Assembly: GCF_009764265.1 (NCBI RefSeq)
Contig: NZ_RWIR01000073.1
Location: 1 to 64,000 of the forward strand
Direction of reading: 5' to 3'
Source: Pseudomonas sp. PB101
GTDB lineage: Bacteria > Pseudomonadota > Gammaproteobacteria > Pseudomonadales > Pseudomonadaceae
Length of the DNA: 64,000 nucleotides
The notes under the pieces are model-generated. The model saw only the letters and a program-made list of their open reading frames with translations, did not search any database and was not told the origin of the DNA. Below are positions 51,413-60,364 of the stretch, piece after piece. The position numbers were made by a program, and so were the translations under genes. Numbering within the stretch: the first letter of the stretch is position 1; every line of letters starts with the position of its first letter.

Positions 51413-51876
51413 AGGCGAACTCCACTCCCAGCAGCGGGGCACGCCGGAAGGATCAATCAGTCAATTCATGATTGGTAAAACTAGGTACTGAGTAACTACT
51501 GGGTAAGTCCATGGAGGTATTCCACAAGCCCCGGCGGGGCTGACGGGCGCAATGATACACCGCCTGACGGTTTTAAACGTTAAAAAATCTTGGCTGAAAC
51601 AAGCGCTTGCACAACAAACTTGAGCATTGTCCTGATCCGTGAAAATGCGACGACGCAATCCGAGAGGAAAACACACGCCCCTTCGAAAATTGTAGCCGCC
51701 AGCCTTGAAATGGAATGCACCCAGGACGCCCGGGTGCACGCAGAGGCGATCTTCAACCGGCAAGAGCCAGCAAGACGCCGGGCACGCGTGGCGTTCAACA
51801 GGAAGGGAAGCAAGAAGGGAAAAGCCAAACGCCAGACGGCAAAAAGCCCGCATGAAATGCGGGCTTTTTGTTTGTA
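51413..51876. other. intergenic region upstream of mgtE
   Basis: About 460 bp between mgtE and the tRNA-Arg cluster. It holds a T/A-rich stretch and the tRNA terminator at 51841, but no gene that can be supported. Short reading frames here read into the tRNA and look spurious. Confidence 0.7.
51841..51871 (-). terminator. terminator after tRNA-Arg(ACG) copy 1
   Basis: AAAAAGCCCGCAT-GAA-ATGCGGGCTTTTTG, a stem with T run on the minus strand, six bases after the tRNA 3' end. Confidence 0.9.
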
Positions 51877-51953
51877 TGGTGCACTCGACAGGATTCGAAC
51901 CTGTGACCGCTCGGTTCGTAGCCGAGTACTCTATCCAGCTGAGCTACGAGTGC
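51877..51953 (-). tRNA. tRNA-Arg (anticodon ACG), copy 1
   Basis: A 77-nt cloverleaf on the minus strand. The acceptor stem is GCACTCG/CGAGTGC, the loop CTACGAA gives anticodon ACG (A34 modified to inosine), and CCA is encoded. It is the same sequence as the second copy at 52026. Confidence 0.97.
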
Positions 51954-52025
51954 AATTTGTGTTTTTAGACCAGATCACAACTGGTTGAAGCCAAGTCACT
52001 TACATTACTATAAATGACTCTTAAA

Positions 52026-52102
52026 TGGTGCACTCGACAGGATTCGAACCTGTGACCGCTCGGTTCGTAGCCGAGTACTCTATCCAGCTGAGCTACGAGT
52101 GC
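52026..52102 (-). tRNA. tRNA-Arg (anticodon ACG), copy 2
   Basis: Identical in sequence to the copy at 51877, with the same 77 nt and encoded CCA. The 72-bp spacer between the copies is unrelated to either tRNA. Confidence 0.97.
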
Positions 52103-52209
52103 ATTTGTTGCCGCGCATTATAGGCCGTCTAATCTCTATGTCAAACACTTTTTCTAGTAATTTCAACAACTTACCGAAAAAGCCAGATTACGACGTACTA
52201 AGCAAATAA

Positions 52210-52300
52210 TGGCGGAGAACGGGGGATTCGAACCCCCGACACCCTTTTGAGGTGTACTCCCTTAGCAGGGGAGCGCCTTCGGCCACTCGGCCAGCTCTCC
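52210..52300 (-). tRNA. tRNA-Ser (anticodon GCT)
   Basis: A 91-nt class II tRNA with a long variable arm. The acceptor stem is GGAGAGC, the anticodon loop CTGCTAA gives GCT, the T-arm contains GTTCGAAT and CCA is encoded. It reads AGC and AGU. Confidence 0.97.
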
Positions 52301-52362
52301 GCAACACGGGGCGTATATTAACCAGCTTCTTCCCCGTTTGCAAACATAAAAAACGATAAAAA

Positions 52363-52551
52363 TTAATGGCTTGGTTCTTCGTCCTTCTCTTTCTTGATAC
52401 GCAGGTAAATTTCTTCCCGGTGAACCGCTACCTCTTTGGGGGCATTAACACCGATGCGCACTTGATTTCCTTTGACGCCGAGCACGGTCACGGTGATTTC
52501 GCCATCACCGATAATCAGGCTTTCTGCGCACCGACGAGTCAGAATCAGCAT
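52363..52551 (-). CDS. rsmA: carbon storage/secondary metabolism regulator RsmA (CsrA)
   Basis: RsmA binds GGA motifs in mRNA leaders and blocks translation. The Gac-controlled small RNAs sequester it. The 62-residue protein starts MLILTRRCAESLIIGDGE. It has the five-strand CsrA fold with VTVLGVKGNQVRIGVNAP and the RNA-binding VAVHREEIYLRI, and ends KKEKDEEPSH. Gene order lysC-rsmA-tRNA-Ser-tRNA-Arg is the standard Pseudomonas arrangement. A lysC terminator at 52693 separates it from lysC. Confidence 0.97.
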   Translation of the reverse strand: MLILTRRCAESLIIGDGEITVTVLGVKGNQVRIGVNAPKEVAVHREEIYLRIKKEKDEEPSH

Positions 52552-52692
52552 ACCTTTCTCCTCACGCATTTCATTTCAGGGACAACAGTCTGCAAAAAAA
52601 AGGCAATCGACCTACAACCAAAACGGCCGAAGTCCTACATGCCTGAGTATTGACCAGCGCGAGCAAAAGAACAGCCAACGGGTCGCGCCTTG

Positions 52693-52731
52693 CAAAAAAA
52701 CAAGGGGCGCGGTCAAACCGCGCCCCTTGGC
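52693..52731 (-). terminator. lysC terminator
   Basis: Minus strand CCAAGGGGCGCGG-TTTGA-CCGCGCCCCTTG followed by seven T, a very stable stem just past the lysC stop. Confidence 0.93.
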
Positions 52732-52738
52732 AAACGCA

Positions 52739-53980
52739 TCACTCGCCCTGGCGGGCCGGTGCGTCCAGTTCGAAAGCCGTGTGCAGGGCGCGCACAGCCA
52801 GTTCCAGGTACTTCTCTTCGATCACTACGGAGACTTTGATTTCCGAGGTCGAGATCATCTGGATGTTGATGCTTTCCTTGGCCAGGGATTCGAACATGCG
52901 GCTGGCCACGCCTGCGTGGGAGCGCATGCCAACGCCGACGATCGACACCTTGGCGATCTTGGTGTCGCCCACGACCTCACGGGCACCCAGCTCGCCAGCG
53001 GTCTTTTCCAGCACGGCTTGCGCCGCCTGGTAGTCGTTGCGGTGCACGGTGAAGGTGAAGTCGGTGGTGTTATCGTGCGCGACGTTCTGCACGATCATGT
53101 CGACTTCGATGTTCGCGGCACTGATCGGGCCGAGAATCTTGAAGGCAACGCCCGGGATGTCTGGCACGCCACGGATGGTCAGCTTGGCTTCATCGCGGTT
53201 GAAAGCGATACCGGAAATGATCGGCTGTTCCATGGTTTCCTCTTCATCAATAGTAATGAGGGTGCCCGGACCCTCCTTGAAGCTGTGCAGTACGCGCAGC
53301 GGAACGTTGTACTTGCCAGCGAATTCGACCGCGCGGATCTGCAGCACCTTGGAACCGAGGCTGGCCATTTCCAGCATCTCTTCGAAGGTGATCTTGTCCA
53401 GGCGCTGAGCCACGGACACCACACGCGGGTCGGTGGTGTAGACGCCGTCGACGTCGGTGTAGATCTGGCATTCGTCAGCCTTCAGGGCTGCCGCCAGCGC
53501 CACGCCGGTGGTGTCGGAACCGCCACGACCGAGGGTGGTGATGTTGCCGTGCTCGTCGACGCCCTGGAAACCGGCGACAACCACCACGCGACCTGCCTTC
53601 AGATCACCGCGAATCTTCTGGTCATCAATCTGCAGGATACGTGCTTTATTGTGCGCGCTATCCGTCAGGATCCGCACCTGGTTGCCGGTGTACGACACCG
53701 CTGGCACGCCACGCTTGATCAGCGCCATGGCCAACAGGGCAATCGTCACCTGCTCACCGGTGGAAACGATCACGTCCAGCTCGCGCGGAACCGGTTGGCC
53801 GTCGCCACTGATTTGCTTGGCCAGATCGATCAGACGGTTGGTTTCGCCGCTCATTGCTGACAGCACAACCACCAGGTCATCGCCGGCATCGCGGAATTTC
53901 TTAACCTTGTCGGCGACCTGCTCGATTCTCTCGACGGTGCCGACCGAGGTGCCTCCAAATTTCTGTACGATCAAAGCCAT
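52739..53980 (-). CDS. lysC: aspartate kinase
   Basis: LysC phosphorylates aspartate, the first step to lysine, threonine and methionine. The 413-residue protein starts MALIVQKFGGTSVGTVERIE. It has the kinase motifs KFGGTS and TLGRGGSDTTGVALAAAL. Two ACT regulatory domains follow (IRGVPDIPGVAFKILGPISA and VSIVGVGMRSHAGVASRMFE). Length is that of the class with an internal beta-subunit start. It lies downstream of alaS. Confidence 0.96.
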   Translation of the reverse strand: MALIVQKFGGTSVGTVERIEQVADKVKKFRDAGDDLVVVLSAMSGETNRLIDLAKQISGDGQPVPRELDVIVSTGEQVTIALLAMALIKRGVPAVSYTGNQVRILTDSAHNKARILQIDDQKIRGDLKAGRVVVVAGFQGVDEHGNITTLGRGGSDTTGVALAAALKADECQIYTDVDGVYTTDPRVVSVAQRLDKITFEEMLEMASLGSKVLQIRAVEFAGKYNVPLRVLHSFKEGPGTLITIDEEETMEQPIISGIAFNRDEAKLTIRGVPDIPGVAFKILGPISAANIEVDMIVQNVAHDNTTDFTFTVHRNDYQAAQAVLEKTAGELGAREVVGDTKIAKVSIVGVGMRSHAGVASRMFESLAKESINIQMISTSEIKVSVVIEEKYLELAVRALHTAFELDAPARQGE

Positions 53981-54071
53981 TTCAAAGCCGCCTCTGCCCA
54001 TGAAGGGCGCCCAAATAATCACTCAAACAGCGTTGCGGCCCGCCACTAGACTGCGAGCCGCACGTACTGCC

Positions 54072-56690
54072 TTATAGACCCTGCTCTACAAACGGAACGG
54101 TCAGCGCCAGTGCCGCGTCCAGTGCGCCAGCGTCGGTACCGCCGCCTTGCGCCATGTCTGGACGACCACCGCCCTTCCCGCCCACTGCCGCAGCGGCTTG
54201 CTTCATCAAATCACCGGCTTTGAGTTGGCCAGTCAGGTCTTTGGTTACGCCTGCAACCAGAACGACCTTTTCCTCATGGACACTGCCGAGCAGGATCACT
54301 GCGCGGCCGAGTTTGTTTTTCAGTTGATCGACCAGCGCCAGCAGCTCCTTGCCATCCTGACCGTCCAGACGCACGGCCAGCACTTTCACGCCCTTGACGT
54401 CCTGTGCCTGGGCCGACAGATCGTCGCCCGCGGCACTGGCAGCCTTGGCTTGCAACTGCTCGAGTTGCTTCTCCAGCAGACGGTTGCGCTCCAGCACAGC
54501 CGACAGCTTGTCGATCAGGTTGTCGCGGCTGCCCTTGACCAGGTTGGCCGCTTCCTTGAGTTGTTCTTCCGCCGCGTTCAAGTAGGCCAGCGCTTGCGCA
54601 CCGGTAACTGCCTCGATACGACGCACACCCGATGCCACACCGCCTTCGCTGATGATTTTCAGCAGGCCGATGTCGCCGGTACGGTTGGCGTGGATACCGC
54701 CGCACAGCTCGACGGAGAAATCGCCGCCCATGCTCAGTACGCGCACGTTGTCGCCGTACTTCTCGCCGAACAGCGCCATGGCGCCTTTCTGCTTGGCGGT
54801 TTCGATGTCGGTTTCTTCGGTTTCAACTTCGGAGTTCTTGCGAATCTCGGCGTTGACGATGTCTTCCAGCGCCTTGATCTGCTCAGGCTTGATCGCTTCG
54901 AAATGGCTGAAGTCGAAGCGCAGGCGCTGACTGTCGACCAGCGAGCCTTTCTGTTGAACGTGATCGCCCAATACCTGACGCAATGCGGCGTGCAGCAAGT
55001 GAGTTGCAGAGTGGTTCAGCGAAGTGGCGTGACGCACGTCGGCGTCCACGTGGGTTTCCACCGGAGCGCCAATCGTCAGGCTGCCCGAATCCAGCACGCC
55101 GTGGTGCAGGAACGCGCCGCCGGTCTTGGTGGTATCGCGTACATCAAAACGCGCGTTGCCCGCCTGCAGAAAGCCGCAGTCGCCGATCTGGCCGCCGGAT
55201 TCAGCGTAGAACGGCGTCTGGTTCAGAACGATCACAGCCTCTTCGCCTTCACTCAAGACGTCGACGGACTGGCCATCCTTGTAGATCGCCACGATTTTTG
55301 CCGAACCACTGGTATCGGTGTAGCCGGTGAATTCGGTGGCCACGTCAACCTTGACCAGGGTGTTGTAGTCCAGACCGAACGAGCTGGCCGAACGCGCACG
55401 CACACGCTGGGCTTCCATCTCACGCTCGAAACCGGCTTCGTCGATGGTCAGCTCGCGCTCACGGGCGATGTCGGCGGTCAGGTCCATCGGGAAACCGTAG
55501 GTGTCATACAGCTTGAACACCACGTCGCCCGGCACCACGGTGCCTTTGAGCTCAGCCAGGTCCTGCTCGAGAATCTTCAGGCCGTGCTCCAGAGTCTTGG
55601 AGAACTGCTCTTCTTCGGCCTTGAGGACGCGCTCGATGTTGCTCTGCTGCTTCTTCAGTTCCGGGAAGGCTTCGCCCATCTCGGCAACCAGCGCGGCAAC
55701 GATCTTGTAGAAGAAGCTGCCGGTGGCGCCCAGCTTGTTACCGTGACGGCAGGCACGACGAATGATCCGGCGCAGCACGTAGCCACGGCCTTCATTGGAC
55801 GGCAGGACGCCGTCGGCGATCAGGAAACCGCACGAACGGATGTGGTCGGAAACCACTTTCAGCGAAGACTGATCGCCATTTTCGCAGCCGATCGCCTCGG
55901 CCGACGCACTCAGCAGGTTCTTGAACAGGTCGATTTCGTAGTTGGAATTGACGTGCTGCATCACCGCACTGATCCGCTCCAGGCCCATGCCGGTGTCGAC
56001 CGACGGCGCTGGCAACGGATGCAACACGCCATCGGCGGTGCGGTTGAACTGCATGAAGACGTTGTTCCAGATCTCGATGTAGCGGTCGCCGTCTTCTTCA
56101 GGCGAGCCCGGTGGGCCACCCCAGATGTGGTCGCCGTGATCGTAGAAAATCTCGGTGCATGGGCCGCACGGGCCGGTATCGCCCATGGTCCAGAAGTTGT
56201 CGGAGGCGTATGGCGCACCCTTGTTGTCGCCGATGCGGATCATGCGCTCGACCGGCACGCCGATTTGTTTGGTCCAGATGTCATACGCTTCGTCGTCCGA
56301 GGCGTAGACGGTGACCCAGAGCTTTTCCTTCGGCAGTTTCAGAACGCCGGTCAGGAAGGTCCAGGCGAAGGTGATCGCATCGTGCTTGAAATAGTCACCG
56401 AAGCTGAAGTTACCGAGCATTTCGAAGAAGGTGTGGTGACGAGCGGTATAACCGACGTTTTCCAGGTCACTGTTCTTGCCGCCGGCACGTACGCATTTCT
56501 GGCTGCTGGTGGCGCGGGTGTACGCGCGCTTTTCCTGGCCCAGGAAGCAGTCCTTGAACTGGTTCATCCCCGCGTTAGTGAACAGCAGGGTTGGGTCGTT
56601 GCCCGGAATCAAAGAGCTGGAGGCTACACGGGTGTGGCCTTGCTCTTCGAAGAAGCGAAGGAAGGCTTCACGGATTTCTGCGCTTTTCAT
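54072..56690 (-). CDS. alaS: alanine-tRNA ligase
   Basis: AlaRS charges tRNA-Ala and edits mischarged Ser and Gly. The 872-residue protein starts MKSAEIREAFLRFFEEQGHT. The catalytic domain has SSSLIPGNDPTLLFTNAGMN and GRGYVLRRIIRRA. The editing site has LNHSATHLLHAAL and CGGIHANRTGDIGL, and the C-terminal C-Ala domain ends GGRPDMAQGGGTDAGALDAA. Length matches E. coli AlaRS (876). It is part of an alaS-lysC-rsmA cluster. Confidence 0.97.
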   Translation of the reverse strand: MKSAEIREAFLRFFEEQGHTRVASSSLIPGNDPTLLFTNAGMNQFKDCFLGQEKRAYTRATSSQKCVRAGGKNSDLENVGYTARHHTFFEMLGNFSFGDYFKHDAITFAWTFLTGVLKLPKEKLWVTVYASDDEAYDIWTKQIGVPVERMIRIGDNKGAPYASDNFWTMGDTGPCGPCTEIFYDHGDHIWGGPPGSPEEDGDRYIEIWNNVFMQFNRTADGVLHPLPAPSVDTGMGLERISAVMQHVNSNYEIDLFKNLLSASAEAIGCENGDQSSLKVVSDHIRSCGFLIADGVLPSNEGRGYVLRRIIRRACRHGNKLGATGSFFYKIVAALVAEMGEAFPELKKQQSNIERVLKAEEEQFSKTLEHGLKILEQDLAELKGTVVPGDVVFKLYDTYGFPMDLTADIARERELTIDEAGFEREMEAQRVRARSASSFGLDYNTLVKVDVATEFTGYTDTSGSAKIVAIYKDGQSVDVLSEGEEAVIVLNQTPFYAESGGQIGDCGFLQAGNARFDVRDTTKTGGAFLHHGVLDSGSLTIGAPVETHVDADVRHATSLNHSATHLLHAALRQVLGDHVQQKGSLVDSQRLRFDFSHFEAIKPEQIKALEDIVNAEIRKNSEVETEETDIETAKQKGAMALFGEKYGDNVRVLSMGGDFSVELCGGIHANRTGDIGLLKIISEGGVASGVRRIEAVTGAQALAYLNAAEEQLKEAANLVKGSRDNLIDKLSAVLERNRLLEKQLEQLQAKAASAAGDDLSAQAQDVKGVKVLAVRLDGQDGKELLALVDQLKNKLGRAVILLGSVHEEKVVLVAGVTKDLTGQLKAGDLMKQAAAAVGGKGGGRPDMAQGGGTDAGALDAALALTVPFVEQGL

Positions 56691-56836
56691 TAGGTTCTTC
56701 CACGGAGGCTGCGGCCAAAGGCCTGTTCGAAACGTCAACAGACGAAGCGACGGCAAAGGGCCGCATTATATCGGCCCTGCGCGCGGGGTACAGCGTGTTT
56801 ATACGATAGAAACGGTCAATTGGACGGCTAACGCTA

Positions 56837-57841
56837 TCACTTGCGCGAAAAGTCGACGAATGTCGCGACGACCTGCTCGATTTGCGCACGGCTGACGTCC
56901 ATGTGCGTGACCATGCGCAGACGCGCGGCGGCACTGAGCTTGACCCCGCGTTCGGCGGCAAACGCCTTGAGCGCCTCGGCCCTGTCGCCCATCTGCACGT
57001 AAACCATGTTGGTCTGCACCGGCTCGACCTCGAAGCCCGCCGCACGCAGGCCTTCTGCCAGCAATTGTGCGTTGGCGTGGTCATCGGCCAGGCGCTCGAC
57101 GTTGTGATCCAGCGCATACAGGCCGGCCGCCGCGAGAATCCCGGCCTGACGCATGCCGCCACCGACCATCTTGCGCAGGCGCCGGGCCTTGCCGATCAGC
57201 TCAGCCGAGCCGCACAGCACCGAACCGACCGGCGCGCCCAGGCCTTTGGACAGGCACACCGAGACGGAATCGAAATGTTGGGTGATTTCCCGGGCATCGA
57301 CACCCAGCTTCACCGCCGCGTTGTACAGACGTGCGCCGTCCAGGTGCAACTGCAGGCCATGCTCGCGGGTAAAACTGCGCGCCCGGGCCAGGTACTCCAG
57401 CGGCAGGACCTTGCCCTGCATGGTGTTTTCCAGCGCCAGCAAGCGGGTACGGGCGAAGTGGAAGTCATCCGGCTTGATCGCGGCGGCGACGTGAGCCAGG
57501 TCCAGCGAACCATCGGCCTGCACGTCCAGCGGCTGCGGCTGGATCGAGCCGAGCACCGCCGCGCCACCGCCTTCGTACTTATAAGTGTGGGCCTGTTGGC
57601 CGACGATGTACTCGTCACCGCGCTCGCAATGGGCCATCAACCCCAGCAGATTGCTCATGGTGCCGGTCGGCACGAACAGTGCCGCGGCGAAACCCAGGCG
57701 CTCGGCCAGCTCGGCTTCCAGGCGGTTGACCGTCGGATCTTCGCCATACACGTCATCGCCGGTGGCGGCTTTGGCCATCGCGTCGAGCATGCCAGCGCAA
57801 GGTTGGGTGACGGTGTCGCTGCGAAGATCGATAACGCTCAT
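56837..57841 (-). CDS. ltaE: low-specificity L-threonine aldolase
   Basis: LtaE cleaves L-threonine and L-allo-threonine to glycine and acetaldehyde with PLP. The 334-residue protein starts MSVIDLRSDTVTQPCAGMLD. The PLP lysine is in VSVCLSKGLGAPVGSVLCG, and the pocket is formed by EDPTVNRLEAELAERLG and HLDGARLYNAAV. Length is family-typical. It is monocistronic, divergent from the riboswitch-controlled lumazine synthase gene. Confidence 0.94.
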   Translation of the reverse strand: MSVIDLRSDTVTQPCAGMLDAMAKAATGDDVYGEDPTVNRLEAELAERLGFAAALFVPTGTMSNLLGLMAHCERGDEYIVGQQAHTYKYEGGGAAVLGSIQPQPLDVQADGSLDLAHVAAAIKPDDFHFARTRLLALENTMQGKVLPLEYLARARSFTREHGLQLHLDGARLYNAAVKLGVDAREITQHFDSVSVCLSKGLGAPVGSVLCGSAELIGKARRLRKMVGGGMRQAGILAAAGLYALDHNVERLADDHANAQLLAEGLRAAGFEVEPVQTNMVYVQMGDRAEALKAFAAERGVKLSAAARLRMVTHMDVSRAQIEQVVATFVDFSRK

Positions 57842-58042
57842 GAATCTGGCCTCGGTAAGCAGGGGAAATCCCTTTCAGGAAGGAATTACTGCGGGCATGG
57901 CGGTGAATATTCAACCCTTGGACCCGGATAATGCCCGCTAATAAAGCGAAATACTCGATAACAATCATCCAAAAGCATCGATGCGGATGCCGCAAATATG
58001 TGTTAAAAACGCTGCGCCGCCACACTTTCCGGCGGCAAAAAC

Positions 58043-58206
58043 GTTCTCAGGGCGGGGTGCAACTCCCCACCGGCGGTAATTGCGCGCAATGCGCATAGCC
58101 CGCGAGCGCTTGCTGACAGACACGGCAAATGGCCGTGAATGAAAGCAAGGTCAGCAGACCCGGTGTGATCCCGGGGCCGACGGTCATAGTCCGGATGAAG
58201 AGAGAA
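58043..58206 (+). ncRNA. FMN (RFN) riboswitch
   Basis: The canonical RFN core is present: CTCAGGGCGGGGTGCAACTC and CCACCGGCGGTAAT at the 5' side. AGCAGACCCGGTGTGATCCC and GGGGCCGACGGTCATAGTCC with GGATGAAGAGAGAACGG follow at the 3' side. All six conserved helices can form. It lies about 110 bp before the lumazine synthase start, and the FMN-bound form would reduce its expression. Confidence 0.97.
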
Positions 58207-58314
58207 CGGGATTGGCACCAAAGGGCCGTCCGCCAGCACTCGTGCGAGCGCGCGTACCCTCAGATCCCCTTCGATTCATAACGCCCTGTTTTTCACACAA
58301 ACAGGAGTCAGAAC

Positions 58315-58827
58315 ATGCAACCCACCGCAATCGACAGCAAAAGCAAAAACCATCACGGCGAACGCGTTGCGTTCATCCAGGCCTGCTGGCACAAGGACAT
58401 TGTCGACCAGAGCCGTAAAGGCTTCGTCGCCGAAATGATTGCCCAGGGTTATCAGGAATCCGACATCGATTTCTTCGAAGTCGGCGGCGCCTTTGAAATG
58501 CCCCTGCACGCCAAGTTGCTGGCCAAGACCGGCCGTTACGCCGGCATCGTCGCCGCAGCCCTGGTGGTGGACGGCGGCATCTACCGTCACGAGTTCGTCG
58601 CCCAGTCGGTGGTCAGCGGCCTGATGCAGGTTCAGCTGGAAACCGAAGTGCCGGTGTTCTCTGTGTCCCTGACCCCGCACCACTTCCATGCCGGCGAAGA
58701 ACTGCATCACAAGTTCTTCTTCGATCACTTCGTGCACAAAGGCCAGGAAGCGGCAAAGACCTGTGCCGATACGCTGCACAAGATTCGTGCGCTGCGCCGC
58801 ACCGAGCCACGCGCGGTAGCCGTCTAA
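58315..58827 (+). CDS. ribH: 6,7-dimethyl-8-ribityllumazine synthase (type II-like)
   Basis: This enzyme condenses 5-amino-6-ribitylamino-uracil with 3,4-dihydroxybutanone-phosphate, the penultimate step of riboflavin synthesis. The 170-residue protein contains the lumazine-synthase blocks IQACWHKDIVDQSRKGF, DFFEVGGAFEMPLHAKLL and VVDGGIYRHEFVAQSVVSGL, with KGQEAAKTC at the C-terminus. Sequence features resemble the RibH2-type enzyme of Brucella and Mesorhizobium more than the clustered RibH1. It is alone under the FMN riboswitch. Confidence 0.9.
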   Translation: MQPTAIDSKSKNHHGERVAFIQACWHKDIVDQSRKGFVAEMIAQGYQESDIDFFEVGGAFEMPLHAKLLAKTGRYAGIVAAALVVDGGIYRHEFVAQSVVSGLMQVQLETEVPVFSVSLTPHHFHAGEELHHKFFFDHFVHKGQEAAKTCADTLHKIRALRRTEPRAVAV

Positions 58828-58876
58828 ACACAAAACCTGCGATCCGGGTGAAACTTCCGGCTTCACCCAAATCAAC

Positions 58877-58968
58877 TGTGGGAGCGAGCTTGCTCGCGAT
58901 AGCGGTGTTTCAGTCAACAAATTCATCGTCTGAAAGCCCGCTATCGCGAGCAAGCTCGCTCCCACAGG
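58877..58968. repeat. REPIN between ribH and astE
   Basis: Arms TGTGGGAGCGAGCTTGCTCG and CGAGCAAGCTCGCTCCCACA are exact inverses, with a 40-bp spacer. Confidence 0.88.
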
Positions 58969-58990
58969 GTTTTCCCACAATGGTTCTGTG

Positions 58991-60001
58991 TCAGGCGAGG
59001 TTTTCGTCGGTGGTCGGCACGACCAGGATGCCGGCACGCAAGCCGTTCTTCACCTTGGGGTTCGGGAAGATGATCCGGGCGCCCTCTTCTTCGATGATCC
59101 AGCGGGTGTTGGCAATGTCTTCCGCCAGCAGGTAACCCACTTCCAGCTCTGAAAAGTTCTCGATGTCCGCCGGCAGGTTCAGGCGGAAGCTGTCGCTGTG
59201 CTTGATGATTTCGCGCGCCACGCTGTACAGCTGCAACCCGTCCAGTGCATCTTCCGTCAGTTCCGGTTCAGTGCCTTCGATGATCTGCTTGAGGCGCGCC
59301 TCCAGCAGCGAGACATTGACCCCGTCGTTCTGACCGAACGGCCGCGCCTTGCCCAGCTCCAGGGTGAAGGCCTCGGCACCGAGCTTGTCGTAGGTGTAGG
59401 AGCTGAACACAATCGACGGCTTGTTCTGCAACAACACCGCTTCCATGCCGGCAGCACGCAGGCGCGCCAGTTCCTGACGCGAATGCTGGCGGTCTTCCTT
59501 CCACGGGTACAGGGCGAACTGCTCGATCTTCGAGCCGCGGATCGCCGTGTGCAGGTCGTAATGCAGGCGCTGCCGGTCAGGCAGGCTGAAGAAACTCGCG
59601 GCCAGGCGTTCCAGCTCACAGGCACGCAAGGCTTCGGAGCCACTGCTTTGTTCGTGACGGCCGTTGAACAGCCGATTGACGTCCTGCTCGACGAAACGCT
59701 CGCCCTTGCGAATCGCTTCCGGGTTGCCGAACAGGAACAAAATGCGAGCACGCGGCTTCAGATCGCCGCGGGCGATGTCGTGCAACAGGCGATCGAGCAA
59801 TTCGATCGGCGCTGTTTCGTTGCCATGGATCCCCGCCGACAGCAGCAGGTCCAGGCCATTGTCACGCGCTTCAGGCGGCCGGACTTCCAGCGCACCTTCG
59901 CTCAACCAGCGCATGCGCACGCCTTCGACAGTCAGTTGAGTCTTCTCCGCCGGTTCGCGGCCGGCGAGGGTCAGTTCAAGCAGTTTGCCGAGGGCGAGCA
60001 T
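58991..60001 (-). CDS. astE: succinylglutamate desuccinylase
   Basis: AstE (AruE) releases succinate and glutamate in the last step of the arginine succinyltransferase pathway. The 336-residue zinc enzyme has the metal site in SAGIHGNETAPIELL and HYDLHTAIRGSK, with the catalytic Glu in AEAFTLELGKARPFGQND. Length matches the family (about 322-335). It is the last gene of the leftward aru/ast operon. Confidence 0.95.
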   Translation of the reverse strand: MLALGKLLELTLAGREPAEKTQLTVEGVRMRWLSEGALEVRPPEARDNGLDLLLSAGIHGNETAPIELLDRLLHDIARGDLKPRARILFLFGNPEAIRKGERFVEQDVNRLFNGRHEQSSGSEALRACELERLAASFFSLPDRQRLHYDLHTAIRGSKIEQFALYPWKEDRQHSRQELARLRAAGMEAVLLQNKPSIVFSSYTYDKLGAEAFTLELGKARPFGQNDGVNVSLLEARLKQIIEGTEPELTEDALDGLQLYSVAREIIKHSDSFRLNLPADIENFSELEVGYLLAEDIANTRWIIEEEGARIIFPNPKVKNGLRAGILVVPTTDENLA

Positions 60002-60013
60002 AGAGCGGTTTCC

Positions 60014-60304
60014 TTAGTGGTCGTGGTTGCAATCCGGGCCGTGAACGTGATCCTCGTCGTCGCCGACGTCAGCCGGTTCCATCTCCAGTTGCAGACTTAC
60101 CAGATTAGTCGCCAATGGGCGCAGCAGCAGGTTGGCGTACTCGGCATCGCCTTCTTCGACGTCCACGCCGATCAGCAACTGGCCACGGCCGTCCTGCTGG
60201 ATCCACAGCTCTTTGCCTTGCCACAGTACCGCGACACGGGTGCAGGAAGTTTCCAGTTGCGTGCCGTCGGTGTCTTCAAGGATCAGCTGCAGGGAATCAC
60301 TCAT
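60014..60304 (-). CDS. small acidic hypothetical protein of the ast cluster (96 aa)
   Basis: Not recognised by family. The 96-residue protein is encoded between astB and astE, 12 bp before astE, in the same place as PA0900 of P. aeruginosa. It has a beta-rich body (LQLILEDTDGTQLETSCTRV, LWIQQDGRGQLLIGVDVEEG). The tail is very acidic and His-rich (DVGDDEDHVHGPDCNHDH), able to bind a metal ion. A role in the pathway is inferred only from its position. Confidence 0.85.
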   Translation of the reverse strand: MSDSLQLILEDTDGTQLETSCTRVAVLWQGKELWIQQDGRGQLLIGVDVEEGDAEYANLLLRPLATNLVSLQLEMEPADVGDDEDHVHGPDCNHDH

Positions 60305-60364
60305 GTTTTACGCTCTCGTTTGAGATGAAGCGACGCGCTGCCATGGGAGGCAGCGCGCCGTCGA

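Noticed and set aside
51413..51876. Looked for a magnesium riboswitch (M-box) before mgtE
   Set aside because: None of the conserved M-box segments can be found in this interval.
51590..51988. Open frame reading DRIRTCDRSVRSRVLYPAEL
   Set aside because: This peptide is the well-known mistranslation of the tRNA-Arg gene region; no independent coding evidence.
54147..56693. Long open frame antisense to alaS (848 codons)
   Set aside because: Shadow of alaS with no motifs.
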